This document shows positions 1 through 8,788 of a stretch of DNA of 64,000 nt, piece by piece. The translations under genes and the position numbers were made by a program. Source of the stretch: Burkholderia cenocepacia (lineage in GTDB: Bacteria; Pseudomonadota; Gammaproteobacteria; Burkholderiales; Burkholderiaceae); contig NZ_CP060039.1 of assembly GCF_014211915.1 (NCBI RefSeq), forward strand, positions 310,001 through 374,000, written 5' to 3'. Below the pieces are notes generated by a model that saw only the letters and a list, made by a program, of their open reading frames with translations, made no database searches and was not told the DNA's origin. Within the stretch, counting starts at the first letter, position 1. Each line of letters begins with the position of its first letter.

Positions 1-556
1 GCGCCAGCCCGGCCGACCGGTTGCCCATCACGCGCTCGATGTACGCATCGGTGTGCGCGCCCACCAGCGTCTCGGGCAGCGGCTCGGGCTGGATCAGGAA
101 GAACCAGTGGAAATACGCGGTCGCGAACGCGCGATCGGTTTTCTCGTACATCGCGAGTGTCGGCGCGATATCGAGCAGCATCATCCTCTCGACGGCGTCC
201 GCGTGATCGAGCGCGAGCCGGTGCGCGACCCGCGCGCCGCGATCGTGCGCGCACACGTGGAACTGCTCGAAGCCGAAATGCCGCATCACGGCGACCTGGT
301 CCGCCGCCATCGCCCGTTTCGAATACGGCGTGTGCCGCGCGTCGCTCGGCGGCCGGCCCGATGCGCCGTAGCCGCGCAGGTCGGTGGCGATCACCGTGAA
401 GTGATTCGCGAGCGTCGCCGCAACGCGATGCCAGATCATGTGGGTCTGCGGATGGCCGTGCAGCAACAGCAACGGCGGACCCGTGCCTCCTTTGACACCG
501 AAAATGTCGGTGTCCTGCACCGTCACGCGAAACGGTGCAAACGCCTCAAACGACAT
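1..556 (-). CDS. Fluoroacetate/haloacid dehalogenase-like alpha/beta hydrolase (3' part outside window)
   Basis: The first 185 residues of an alpha/beta hydrolase read from an ATG at 556 to the window edge, so the C-terminus with the catalytic His is missing. Visible are HGHPQTH (oxyanion region, from residue 33), DLRGYG (59-64) and a nucleophile elbow HDRGAR with Asp105, Arg106 and Arg109. H150-W151 falls where fluoroacetate dehalogenases place their fluoride-binding His-Trp pair. In that family the Asp attacks the carbon-halogen bond and the two arginines hold the carboxylate. An epoxide hydrolase would also use Asp, but the Arg pair and the HW motif favour a haloacetate dehalogenase. The natural substrate is inferred only. 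It is divergent from the nitronate monooxygenase gene. Confidence 0.75.
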   Translation of the reverse strand, partial: MSFEAFAPFRVTVQDTDIFGVKGGTGPPLLLLHGHPQTHMIWHRVAATLANHFTVIATDLRGYGASGRPPSDARHTPYSKRAMAADQVAVMRHFGFEQFHVCAHDRGARVAHRLALDHADAVERMMLLDIAPTLAMYEKTDRAFATAYFHWFFLIQPEPLPETLVGAHTDAYIERVMGNRSAGLA

Positions 557-708
557 GGTTTGTTTCTCGTTGGTTTGTTATGGCGGCTATTTTAGGAGCG
601 ACGACGCGTCTTCACAGCGGCGCAAGCACGCGAAACCGTAGAAAGAGAACACTCACTCGATTGCCGGCACACCGCGCAGTTTGTTAAGCTCGCGTAGAAT
701 CGCACGAC

Positions 709-728
709 CGTTCGTATTAATATGAACG
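709..728. promoter_or_regulatory. Near-perfect 20-bp palindrome, candidate operator
   Basis: CGTTCGTATTAATATGAACG pairs at 9 of 10 positions around an AT-rich centre. It lies between the divergent hydrolase and nitronate monooxygenase genes and just downstream of a TAGAAT (695-700) that could be a plus-strand -10 element. A bound repressor here would block the monooxygenase transcript. The regulator is not identified; the LysR gene at 1889-2851 is nearby, but nothing links it directly. Confidence 0.4.
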
Positions 729-805
729 AACGCGTTGCGCAGCTACACTCAATACACTCGAATCACCGTCCGACCGCAACGCCCCCCGGAGACTGGAGAC
801 ATCAC

Positions 806-1765
806 ATGGCATTGCCCACCGTCCTGCAGAACCTGACGCTGCCCGTCATCGCGTCGCCGATGTTCATCGTCAGCTACCCCGAACTCGTGCTCGCGCAATG
901 CAAGGCGGGCATCGTCGGTTCGTTCCCCGCGCTCAACGCGCGCCCGGCCGAACTGCTCGACGCGTGGCTCACGCAGATCCAGTCGGAACTCGCCGACCAC
1001 AAGGCAAAACATCCCGAGGCGGTGATCGGCCCGATCGCGGTCAACCAGATCGTCCACCAGTCGAACGCGCGGCTCGAGCACGACGTGCGCGTGTGCGTCG
1101 AGCACAAGGTGCCGATCTTCATCACGAGCCTGCGCGCACCGGCGCGCGAGATCGTCGACGCGGTGCACAGCTACGGCGGCATCGTGCTGCACGACGTGAT
1201 CAACCTGCGGCACGCGCAGAAGGCGCTCGAAGCGGGCGTCGACGGGCTGATCCTCGTCGCGGCCGGCGCCGGCGGCCACGCGGGCACGACGTCGCCGTTC
1301 GCGCTGGTCGGCGAAGTCCGCAAGATCTTCGACGGCCCGATCGTGCTGTCCGGCTCGATCGCGAACGGCGGCTCGATCCTCGCCGCGCAGGCGATGGGCG
1401 CCGACTTCGCGTACATGGGCACGCGCTTCATCGCGACGCAGGAAGCGCATGCGATCGACGACTACAAGCACGCGATCCTGAACGCGAAATCGTCGGACAT
1501 CATCTACACGAACCTCTTCACGGGCGTGCACGGCAACTACATCCGCGAGAGCATCGAGAAGGCCGGCCTCGATCCGGACGCGCTGCCGGAATCCGACAAG
1601 ACCAAGATGAATTTCGGCAGCGACAAGACCAAGGCATGGAAGGACATCTGGGGCGCCGGCCAGGGCGTCGGCCTGATGGACGACCTGCCGAGCGTGGGTA
1701 CGCTCGTCGAGCGGCTCAAGCGCGAGTACGACGACGCGAAGGCGCGGCTCGGCATCCCGCGCTGA
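806..1765 (+). CDS. Nitronate monooxygenase (2-nitropropane dioxygenase family)
   Basis: A 319-residue FMN-dependent TIM-barrel enzyme. Members oxidise alkyl nitronates, including the natural toxin propionate-3-nitronate, to carbonyl compounds and nitrite. Family marks are the N-terminal PVIASPMF strand, the GGHAG phosphate/FMN loop (in AAGAGGHAGTTSPF) and LSGSIANG followed by GADFAYMGTRFIAT in the last barrel strands. The ATG at 806 is chosen because GGAGAC sits just before it and the family starts here; the upstream in-frame ATG at 722 would add a non-conserved leader and start inside the palindrome. A bidirectional-looking terminator follows. The precise substrate is not determinable from sequence; some relatives are NAD(P)H:quinone reductases. 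Confidence 0.85.
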   Translation: MALPTVLQNLTLPVIASPMFIVSYPELVLAQCKAGIVGSFPALNARPAELLDAWLTQIQSELADHKAKHPEAVIGPIAVNQIVHQSNARLEHDVRVCVEHKVPIFITSLRAPAREIVDAVHSYGGIVLHDVINLRHAQKALEAGVDGLILVAAGAGGHAGTTSPFALVGEVRKIFDGPIVLSGSIANGGSILAAQAMGADFAYMGTRFIATQEAHAIDDYKHAILNAKSSDIIYTNLFTGVHGNYIRESIEKAGLDPDALPESDKTKMNFGSDKTKAWKDIWGAGQGVGLMDDLPSVGTLVERLKREYDDAKARLGIPR

Positions 1766-1820
1766 CGGAAGCGGCGGCCGGCGCGGCCGCCATCGATGCG
1801 AGATCGTCGAACCAAACGAA

Positions 1821-1853
1821 AAAGCGCGAACCGTTGCGGTTCGCGCTTTTTTA
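1821..1853. terminator. Intrinsic terminator after the nitronate monooxygenase gene
   Basis: A stem of AAAGCGCGAACCG and CGGTTCGCGCTTT with a 3-nt loop, followed by a T run on the plus strand and preceded by an A run. It can therefore also end the convergent LysR transcript. Confidence 0.85.
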
Positions 1854-1888
1854 TTGCCCCGTCGCGGCGGACGGGCTGACGATCTGGC

Positions 1889-2851
1889 TCAGACCGCGCG
1901 CTTCATCCGCGTGATCGGCAGCACGCGCAGCCGCGATTCGATCGACGGGCACAGCGACTGCCCTTCGAAACGCGCGGCCAGGAAATCGACGAACGAGCGC
2001 ACCTTCGCGGACACGTGGCGGCGGCTCGCGTAGACCGCATAGATCGGCGCCTCGTGCGGCGGCACGGAATCGAGCAGCACCGGCACGAGCCGGCCCGATT
2101 CGATGTCGTCGCCGACCACTTCGGTGCCGAGCAGCGCAATGCCTGCGCCGGCGAGCACGGCCGCGCGCAGCCCTTCGAGATGGTTCACGATCAGGTTGCC
2201 GTTCAGGCTCACGCGCGACGCGGCGGCCGCGTCGATCACGAGCGAATCGAGCATCGTCGAATTCGAATCGCGCCGCAGGTAGTTGTGGTTCGCGAGATCG
2301 ACGATCGTCTGCGGCGTGCCGTGCTTCTCGAGATACTCGGGCGACGCGACCAGCAGGATGTGCGCGGTCGCGATCTGGCGCGCGACCAGCGACGACGATT
2401 TCAATCCGTTCGGCGCCGCGCGCACCGCGACGTCGTAGCCTTCCTCGATCAGGTCGACCACGCGATCGGACAGCGTCATGTCGACGGTCACGTCCGGGAA
2501 CCGGCCCGCGTAATCGGTGACAGCCTGCATCACGTGCCGCAGCCCGAACGCGGACAGCGACGTCACGCGCAACCGGCCCTGCGGCACCACGCTCGCGGCG
2601 CCGACGGCCTGGCCGGCTTCGTCGAGTTCGGACAGCGCCTGCACGAGGCGCTCATAGTATTCGCGTCCCGCCTCGGTCGGCGCGACGCGTCGTGTCGTGC
2701 GATGCAGCAGCCGCGCGCCGAGCTGCTGCTCGAGGTGCATCACGTGCTTGCTCGCCATCGCCGCCGACATCTGCATGCGCTCCGCCGCGCCGACGAAGCT
2801 GCCCACTTCGACGACGTAGCGAAACACATTCATGCTGACGAGGGTATCCAT
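1889..2851 (-). CDS. LysR-family transcriptional regulator
   Basis: A 320-residue LysR-type regulator. The N-terminal winged helix-turn-helix (about residues 1-60) has the typical FRYVVEVGSFVGAAERM and ASKHVMHLEQQLGARLLHR stretches. A LysR effector-binding domain follows to the C-terminus. The start at 2851 (MDTLVSMNVF) matches the usual distance to the HTH; an in-frame ATG at 2884 would add 11 residues. It lies convergent to the nitronate monooxygenase gene and upstream of nothing obvious, so its target is unknown. The effector domain resembles the large group that controls aromatic or redox enzymes, but no ligand can be named. Confidence 0.9.
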   Translation of the reverse strand: MDTLVSMNVFRYVVEVGSFVGAAERMQMSAAMASKHVMHLEQQLGARLLHRTTRRVAPTEAGREYYERLVQALSELDEAGQAVGAASVVPQGRLRVTSLSAFGLRHVMQAVTDYAGRFPDVTVDMTLSDRVVDLIEEGYDVAVRAAPNGLKSSSLVARQIATAHILLVASPEYLEKHGTPQTIVDLANHNYLRRDSNSTMLDSLVIDAAAASRVSLNGNLIVNHLEGLRAAVLAGAGIALLGTEVVGDDIESGRLVPVLLDSVPPHEAPIYAVYASRRHVSAKVRSFVDFLAARFEGQSLCPSIESRLRVLPITRMKRAV

Positions 2852-2933
2852 CGAACTAGCTCGCAATCCCGGGGAATCAACCAATTACGAGATAGGGTAA
2901 CAAAGGCGAGGAAACAGAAAGGTCAAGAAAGGC

Positions 2934-2964
2934 AAAACGGCGCCGCGGGTGACGGCGCCGTTTT
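2934..2964 (-). terminator. Intrinsic terminator downstream of porin gene
   Basis: The stem AAAACGGCGCCG / CGGCGCCGTTTT with a 7-nt loop is symmetrical. On the minus strand it follows the porin stop codon at 3046 by about 80 bp and ends in a T run. Confidence 0.8.
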
Positions 2965-3045
2965 GGGTAGCAATGACGGACGGAAAACATGCAGCCAAAA
3001 CGCGCGATTGACGCACGCGTCCGGCGCACCGATCGCGCGTGCGCG

Positions 3046-4122
3046 TCAGAACTTCGCGCGGATGCCTGCGCCGAACGTGTTGCCGGTCGACAGGCCGCTG
3101 ATGTGGTCGTTCATGTAGGCCGCGTAGACGTCGGTGCGCTTGGACAGCGGATAGTCGTAGCCGACGGCCCAGGTCTGGCGCGTCTGGTCGAGGCCGCCCG
3201 CGTCGCGCGAATACGCATACGACGCCATCGCGTTGCCCACGCCGATCGGCACCGACACGCCGCCCTGCGCGGTGTTGACGTGCCAGCTGCCCGCGACCTG
3301 GTCGTTCTTCGTATACATGTACTGGCCGAACAGCTTCACGAGCTTCAGGTCGTAGGTCGCGCCGACCAGCGCGATGCCCTGGCTCTTCATGCCGGTCACG
3401 AGCGCGCTCAGATCCTGCGGGCCGTTGTTGAAGTTCACGTACTGATACACCGCGGTCGCCGCGAACGGGCCGTTCGCGTAGTTGAACTGCGCGCTCCACT
3501 TCTTCGAACGGTTGTCGCCGGCCTGGTTGCCGAGGGCGTACATCGCGCCGAAATTCAGGCCCCCGAACGAAGGCGACGTGTAACCCACCGCGTTGTTCCA
3601 GCCCGAATCGCCGACCGCGCCCTGGTCGCTCGGATAGGTCGGGAACGTGCCGAGGCCGAGGAACACGTGATACACCATCGGCGAGAAGGTGTACGAGTCG
3701 TAGAACGGGTTGAACAGGATCGTCGACAGGAACAGGTGCGTCGTCAGGCGGCCCGCCGTCACCGTGCCGTACGGCGAGCTGATGCCGACGTACGCGTTGC
3801 GCGCGAAGAACGTGTCGCCCTGGAAGCGGCCGTACTGGCCGTTCTGCGCACGGAAGAAGCTCTCCAGCGTGAAGATCGCCTTGTAGCCGTCGCCGAGATC
3901 CTCTGCGCCGTGCAGGCCCCAGTACGACGTCGACATGCCGCCGCCCGACACGTTCCACGCACGATCGCCGCCGGGGAACTTGGTGGCGCCGACCCATTCG
4001 TCAACCTGCCCGTAGAGCGAGACGCTCGATTGCGCATGGACGGGTGCGGCGGCCGCCACGCAGGCGGCCGCGGCGATCAGCTTGACGGACGTGCGCGACG
4101 CACGGCGAGCGAATGCTTTCAT
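3046..4122 (-). CDS. Gram-negative porin (Burkholderia general porin family)
   Basis: A 358-residue outer-membrane porin that forms trimeric 16-strand beta-barrels for passive diffusion of small hydrophilic solutes. The first 30 or so residues are a signal peptide with a basic start, an alanine-rich core and a probable cleavage at VHA-QSS. The mature protein opens with SSVSLYGQVDEW, typical of this family, and ends in the C-terminal Phe (AGIRAKF) recognised by the BAM machinery. The start at 4122 has GGAGATC at correct spacing. It stands alone between two terminator or non-coding stretches. Substrate selectivity cannot be read from the sequence. Confidence 0.92.
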   Translation of the reverse strand: MKAFARRASRTSVKLIAAAACVAAAAPVHAQSSVSLYGQVDEWVGATKFPGGDRAWNVSGGGMSTSYWGLHGAEDLGDGYKAIFTLESFFRAQNGQYGRFQGDTFFARNAYVGISSPYGTVTAGRLTTHLFLSTILFNPFYDSYTFSPMVYHVFLGLGTFPTYPSDQGAVGDSGWNNAVGYTSPSFGGLNFGAMYALGNQAGDNRSKKWSAQFNYANGPFAATAVYQYVNFNNGPQDLSALVTGMKSQGIALVGATYDLKLVKLFGQYMYTKNDQVAGSWHVNTAQGGVSVPIGVGNAMASYAYSRDAGGLDQTRQTWAVGYDYPLSKRTDVYAAYMNDHISGLSTGNTFGAGIRAKF

Positions 4123-4466
4123 GGGATCTCCAGGTTTTGTCGGATAGTCGATAAGTGGCGCGAGCGTTGTTGTTTGGAGCCGAGTGCTTGCGTCGTATGG
4201 GGCGCAGCCATCTTTACGGATCATTCGTCCGGTCAAAATTGCGCACACTTATTGCGGGTATAGCGCCGGCATTAACTTCGCGGAATGTATCCATGGCCGG
4301 ATGCACCGCGGCGACCCGGCGCGAGCGCGGTCGCACGGGCGGGCGGCGGCGTGGCATACGCGTGCCGGGCGCGAAAGATAGCGCAATGCGGGGGAAAATC
4401 AGCGGAAATCTGCGCGCGACTGTGGCGAATTCGCATCAGCCGGCCAGGGGACGAGCGCCGAGGCGC
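4123..4466. other. Non-coding stretch upstream of the porin gene
   Basis: About 344 bp between the porin start and the end of the next minus-strand gene. It must carry the porin promoter. I see an AT-richer patch near 4190-4280 but no clean -35/-10 pair, repeat or hairpin that I would commit to. Open frames through it are compositional. Confidence 0.4.
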
Positions 4467-4958
4467 TCAGTTTCGGTAGAACGGGGAGAAAGAAGGCGAG
4501 TGCGCGGGCTCTTCCTGCGAGCGGGGTGGCGGCATCGGGCGACCGCCGCGCTCCTCGTTGTAGCGGGCGACGTCGGCGCGGATCGAACCGGCCCGCAGCG
4601 GGACGTTGCCGCCGCCCGGCGGGCGCGGCATCTGGCGGACTTCGGCGCTGATCGGCCGATACGGGCTTTGCGCGGCGTAATGGCCGTACGACGGCGTGGG
4701 GCGCAGCCCCCAACGGGAGCCCGAGCCGCTCACGCCGCCGGGACGCACGCCGGCGGGCGGCGCAGCGCGGCGCCAGATGGGGCCCGCGCCGGGGCCGCCG
4801 GCCGGCTGGCCGTACGCGCGCATGTCGCCGCCGCCGAAGCCGTGGCCGCCGAACCCGTGACCGCCATGGGGCGGCTGGGCGAGCGCGAGCGGCATCAGCA
4901 GCGCGCCGAGCACGCCTGCCACCCATCGTCCGATCTTCCGTTTCACCCGTTCCGTCAT
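4467..4958 (-). CDS. Small exported Gly/Pro-rich protein of unknown function
   Basis: A 163-residue protein I do not recognise by function. A signal peptide (MTERVKRKIGRWVAGVLGALL..., cleavage near LALAQ) is followed by a glycine/histidine-rich stretch with repeated GGHGFGG, then a low-complexity Pro/Arg/Gly region and the tail FSPFYRN. It has no Cys, no obvious domain and looks disordered, probably periplasmic. The His-Gly repeats could bind metal, but this is speculation. It is divergent from the symporter gene, with palindromic TAACAC elements between them. Confidence 0.65.
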   Translation of the reverse strand: MTERVKRKIGRWVAGVLGALLMPLALAQPPHGGHGFGGHGFGGGDMRAYGQPAGGPGAGPIWRRAAPPAGVRPGGVSGSGSRWGLRPTPSYGHYAAQSPYRPISAEVRQMPRPPGGGNVPLRAGSIRADVARYNEERGGRPMPPPRSQEEPAHSPSFSPFYRN

Positions 4959-5304
4959 CGTTCCGTGCCCATCGACGCCCGCCGTCGGTTCCTTTCGGCC
5001 GACCCAAGGCTTTCAGCAGTAATTTATGGGCCGGTGGAAAGTGTGTCGAGCCAAAAAGTGTTATGTCGCCGGCATCGGTGTAACACCATGTTACTGCTAG
5101 GTTTTTTCGCTTCGACGGGCGGTCGCGACAGAACATTCTTCTGCGGTTTTGGGCGCGGCCGGGCAACTGTGGTGGCCGCCACCTCATGCGATCGGTTCAT
5201 CAATCGATTCGCACAATGAATTTGTGTAGTGAATCGCCAACCGGGACAATAACGCCATCCGCGCGCGCGACGCGCGCCTTCGCCATTTCCGAATCGAGTT
5301 CCCG
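4959..5304. promoter_or_regulatory. Divergent intergenic region with TAACAC half-sites
   Basis: 346 bp between two divergent genes. At 5069-5093 there are three related half-sites: GTGTTA, then GGTGTAACACC (a TAA-centred palindrome), overlapping TAACA-CCA-TGTTA. The cluster lies in an AT-richer segment and looks like an operator. No gene is evident here. Confidence 0.4.
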
Positions 5305-6336
5305 ATGGCCCGTCCCCGTTTTCTGCCCGACAACTTCACGCTCGCGCTCGTCGGCACCGTCGTGCTCGCGAGCCTGCTGCCCTGCCGCGGCCCGGCCGCC
5401 CATGCGTTCAACTGGGCGACCAACGTCGCCGTCGGCCTGCTGTTTTTCCTGCACGGCGCGAAACTGTCGCGCGAAGCCGTCGTTGCCGGCGCGACGCACT
5501 GGCGGCTGCACGCGGTCGTGCTGCTCAGCACGTTCGCGCTGTTTCCGCTGCTCGGCCTCGCGCTGAAACCCGTGCTGCAGCCGCTCGTCACGCCGACGCT
5601 GTATGCGGGCGTGCTGTTCCTGTGCACGCTGCCGTCGACGGTCCAGTCATCGATCGCGTTCACGTCGATCGCCAAGGGCAACGTGCCGGCCGCCGTGTGC
5701 GCGGCCTCCGCGTCGAGCCTGCTCGGGATCTTCGTCACGCCGGCGCTCGTCGGGCTGATGATCACGTCGCAGTCGGCCGCCGCGGCGTCGCCGTGGAGCA
5801 CCGTCGGCAGCATCGTGATGCAGCTGCTCGTGCCGTTCATCGCCGGCCAGTTGCTGCGGCCCGTGATCGGCGGCTGGATCGACCGCAATCGCGGCGTGCT
5901 GCGCTTCGTCGACCAGGGCTCGATCCTGCTGGTCGTCTACGTCGCGTTCAGCGAGGCCGTCAACGAAGGGCTGTGGCACCAGATTCCGCCGCGCGCGCTC
6001 GCCGGCCTGCTGGTCGTCAACCTCGTGCTGCTGGCGATCGCGCTGCTGCTGACCGCGTTCGTCAGCAAGCGGCTCGGCTTCAACCGCGCGGACCAGATCA
6101 CGATCATCTTCTGCGGCTCGAAGAAGAGCCTCGCGGCCGGCGTGCCGATGGCGAAGGTGATCTTCTCGGCGAACGCGGTCGGCGCGATCGTGCTGCCGCT
6201 GATGCTGTTCCACCAGATCCAGCTGATGGCGTGCGCGGCGCTCGCGCAGCGCTGGGGCGCACGCGACACGAGCGGCGAGCACGACGAGGGCGACACGGCA
6301 GGCGCGTCGGGTGCGCTGAGCACGGGCAAGCGCTGA
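5305..6336 (+). CDS. Bile acid:sodium symporter-family transporter (SBF-like, YfeH type)
   Basis: A 343-residue inner-membrane carrier with about ten hydrophobic segments. It fits the SBF-like branch (E. coli YfeH type): an N-terminal FLPDNFTLALVGTVVLASLLP, LLFFLHGAKLSREA and, in the second half, FCGSKKSLAAGVPMAKVIF, the conserved signature of this branch. Known SBF relatives are sodium-coupled carriers of organic anions; the substrate of this branch is not established. The C-terminus is a short hydrophilic tail. The gene stands alone, divergent from the small exported protein. Confidence 0.85.
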   Translation: MARPRFLPDNFTLALVGTVVLASLLPCRGPAAHAFNWATNVAVGLLFFLHGAKLSREAVVAGATHWRLHAVVLLSTFALFPLLGLALKPVLQPLVTPTLYAGVLFLCTLPSTVQSSIAFTSIAKGNVPAAVCAASASSLLGIFVTPALVGLMITSQSAAAASPWSTVGSIVMQLLVPFIAGQLLRPVIGGWIDRNRGVLRFVDQGSILLVVYVAFSEAVNEGLWHQIPPRALAGLLVVNLVLLAIALLLTAFVSKRLGFNRADQITIIFCGSKKSLAAGVPMAKVIFSANAVGAIVLPLMLFHQIQLMACAALAQRWGARDTSGEHDEGDTAGASGALSTGKR

Positions 6337-6497
6337 CGCGTCGGGGGCGGGAGGGCCGCCGGTGGTGGCCTTTCGCTTTCCGCACCCGGCCCTCCGCCTT
6401 TCACACGCAGCCTCCCGTCCGCCCCCTTCGCACCACGCGCCCGCGCGGGCCCGGCGCGATGCACCGGCAACGCCCCCTCGTGTCACGAAATCTTCAT

Positions 6498-6524
6498 TCA
6501 ACTCTCCGCGAGCGGTGCCGTTAA
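6498..6524 (+). promoter_or_regulatory. Candidate sigma-28 (FliA) promoter for the EAL-CBS-GGDEF gene
   Basis: TCAACTCT (6498-6505), exactly 11 bp, then GCCGTTAA (6517-6524), against the consensus TAAAGTTT-N11-GCCGATAA. The -10 matches 7 of 8 and the -35 matches 5 of 8. The -35 begins TCAA like the flgK site in this window. The start codon lies 34 bp downstream. Confidence 0.55.
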
Positions 6525-6558
6525 GCCGGGCGTCCCGTCGATTCGGCTGCCCTCGCCC

Positions 6559-8400
6559 ATGCCCGCGCTCCCCTCCGATTCCGCTGTCGCCCGCACTACG
6601 CGCCTGATCGCGGAGCGCGCGCTCGCCGCCGTGTTCCAGCCGATCGTCGACCTCGGATCGGGGACGGTCATCGGTTACGAAGGGCTGATCCGCGGCCCGC
6701 GCGGCACCGAGCTCGAGCCGCCCGCCGCGCTGTTCGCGCAGGCCGCGCGCGACGGCGAAACCATCGCGCTCGAACGGGCCGCCGCGCTCACCTGCCTCGA
6801 CGCGTTCGCGGCGCTCGGCTGCGACGGCAAGCTGTTCCTCAACTTCAGCGCGGGCACCATCCTCACGCTCGCCAGCGAACGCGAGCGCGCGCGTCAATTC
6901 CTCGGCCGCGCGCGGATCGGCGCCGAGCGCATCGTGATCGAGCTCACCGAGCAGAACGCGATTCCCGATCTCGCGGACATCGGGCCGGCGGTCGCATCGT
7001 TGCGCGACGCCGGCATCCAGTTCGCGCTCGACGACTACGGCACCGCGAACGCCAGCATGAACCTGTGGCTGCGCCTGCATCCGGACGTCGTGAAGATCGA
7101 CCGCTTCTTCATCCACGACATCGCGCGCGATCCGCTCAAGTTCGAAGCCGTGAAGGCGATGCAGCACTTCGCGCAGGCGAGCGGCGCGAAGCTGATCGCG
7201 GAAGGCATCGAGAACGAATGCGACCTGATCGTCGTGCGCGACATGGGCATCTGCTGCGTGCAGGGCTTCCTGCTCGGCCGGCCGAACGCGCAGCCGTCGC
7301 GGGTGGTCGCGCCGGCCGCGCGCGACGCGATCCGCGCGCCGCACATCGCGGTGTTTCCCGGCGTGACGCGCGCGGTGCGGCCGGCCGGCACGATCGCCGG
7401 GAAGATGCTCGTGCCCGCCCCGGCGCTGCCGCGCGACGCGACCAGCAACGACGTGCTCGAGCTGTTCAACCGGATGCCCGACCTGCACGCGGTCGCGCTC
7501 GTCGAGCGCGGGCGGCCGGTCGCGCTCGTGAATCGGCGCGGCTTCATCGACCGCTTCGCGCTGCCGTATCACCGCGAGGTGTTCGGCAAGAAACCGTGCC
7601 TGCAGTTCGCGAACGACGCGCCGCTGATGATCGACAACGCGACCACCTTCGAGCAACTCGCGATGCTGCTCGCGAGCCACGACCAGCGCTATCTCGCCGA
7701 CGGCTTCGTGATCACCGAGCACGGCCGCTATGTCGGGCTCGGCACCGGCGAGAGCCTGGTGCGCGCGGTGACCGAGATGCGCATCGAGGCCGCGCGCTAC
7801 GCGAATCCGCTGACCTTCCTGCCCGGCAACATCCCGATCAGCGCGCACATCGACCGCCTGCTCCAGCGCGACGCCGGCTTTCACGCGTGCTACGTCGACC
7901 TGAACCAGTTCAAGCCGTTCAACGACCAGTACGGCTACTGGCAGGGCGACGAAGTGCTGAAGTTCGCCGCGACGGTGCTGGCCGGCGTGTGCGATCCGCA
8001 ACGCGACTTTCTCGGCCACGTCGGCGGCGACGATTTCCTCGTGCTGTTCCAGCGCGACGACTGGCGCGCGCGCGCCGCCGACGCGATCGCGCGCTTCAAC
8101 GACGGCGCGCAACTCTTCTACACGCAGGTCGACCGGCAGGCGGGCGGGCTGCGCGGAGAGGACCGCCACGGCAATCCGGCGTTCTTCGGCTTCGTGACGA
8201 TGGCGATCGGCGCGGTCGGCGTGCCGGCCGGCGCGCACGGCGCGAAACGCTACGGCAGCGACGAGATCGCGTCGGTCGCGGCGCTCGCGAAGCGGCGGGC
8301 AAAGCAGCAGCCGGACGGGCTCGCGGTGGTCGATCTCGATGCCGGCCGCGCCGCGCTGCGCGATCGCGGCGAACCGCCGGCCGTGGCGGTGGCGGGCTGA
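6559..8400 (+). CDS. EAL-CBS-CBS-GGDEF c-di-GMP signalling protein
   Basis: A 613-residue cytoplasmic protein in the uncommon order EAL (about 12-245), two CBS repeats (about 275-405), GGDEF (about 420-580). The EAL part has E41 in EGL, N95, E129, DD158-159, K179, E215 and Q235, the full metal and catalytic set, so c-di-GMP phosphodiesterase activity is plausible. The GGDEF signature is GGDDF (489-493), a conservative variant that may or may not cyclise GTP. CBS pairs usually sense adenine nucleotides or SAM. There is no signal peptide or membrane span. A sigma-28-like promoter upstream suggests co-expression with flagella. Confidence 0.93.
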   Translation: MPALPSDSAVARTTRLIAERALAAVFQPIVDLGSGTVIGYEGLIRGPRGTELEPPAALFAQAARDGETIALERAAALTCLDAFAALGCDGKLFLNFSAGTILTLASERERARQFLGRARIGAERIVIELTEQNAIPDLADIGPAVASLRDAGIQFALDDYGTANASMNLWLRLHPDVVKIDRFFIHDIARDPLKFEAVKAMQHFAQASGAKLIAEGIENECDLIVVRDMGICCVQGFLLGRPNAQPSRVVAPAARDAIRAPHIAVFPGVTRAVRPAGTIAGKMLVPAPALPRDATSNDVLELFNRMPDLHAVALVERGRPVALVNRRGFIDRFALPYHREVFGKKPCLQFANDAPLMIDNATTFEQLAMLLASHDQRYLADGFVITEHGRYVGLGTGESLVRAVTEMRIEAARYANPLTFLPGNIPISAHIDRLLQRDAGFHACYVDLNQFKPFNDQYGYWQGDEVLKFAATVLAGVCDPQRDFLGHVGGDDFLVLFQRDDWRARAADAIARFNDGAQLFYTQVDRQAGGLRGEDRHGNPAFFGFVTMAIGAVGVPAGAHGAKRYGSDEIASVAALAKRRAKQQPDGLAVVDLDAGRAALRDRGEPPAVAVAG

Positions 8401-8788
8401 ACGGCGCGCTAGTCGCCGGGGATGCACGGAACACGGAAGCACCTGCGCATCGTGCGACGGGCCGATGCGCGGGCGGCGCAAGGTTCGGCCGTTGCGCAAC
8501 GGCACGTCGTCGTCACGCGCGCAGGCCAAGGGCGCCGCGCCCTCATGCTCGCCCCTGCCCCGCAGCCGAGCTGTTGCCCTTTCCGGCGGGCGCCATCCGC
8601 CCCGCCAGACACCCGCACGCCCACCTTGCCTTTTTCGCGTTTTGTTTAGTATTTTTAGTAACGGCGTTTTCGCAGATTAGCGCTTAAAAACCCGTTATTC
8701 TCGGGTATTCCCCGGTTATCCGGCCCGAATTCCGCCATGCGTTTTACTATACAATCGCTTTCAACCTAAACAAACCGGACCCCGAACG
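8401..8788. other. Non-coding region upstream of the LacI operon
   Basis: 388 bp with no convincing gene. GC content drops after about 8635, where TTTAGTATTTTTAGTAACG and the later TTTTACTATACAAT (about 8741-8754, a possible -10) suggest the operon promoter. I found no clean operator palindrome. Short open frames here lack ribosome sites. Confidence 0.45.

Noticed and set aside
5647..8529. A 960-codon open frame on the minus strand
   Set aside because: It is antisense to the symporter and EAL-CBS-GGDEF genes, with shadow-frame composition and no ribosome site.
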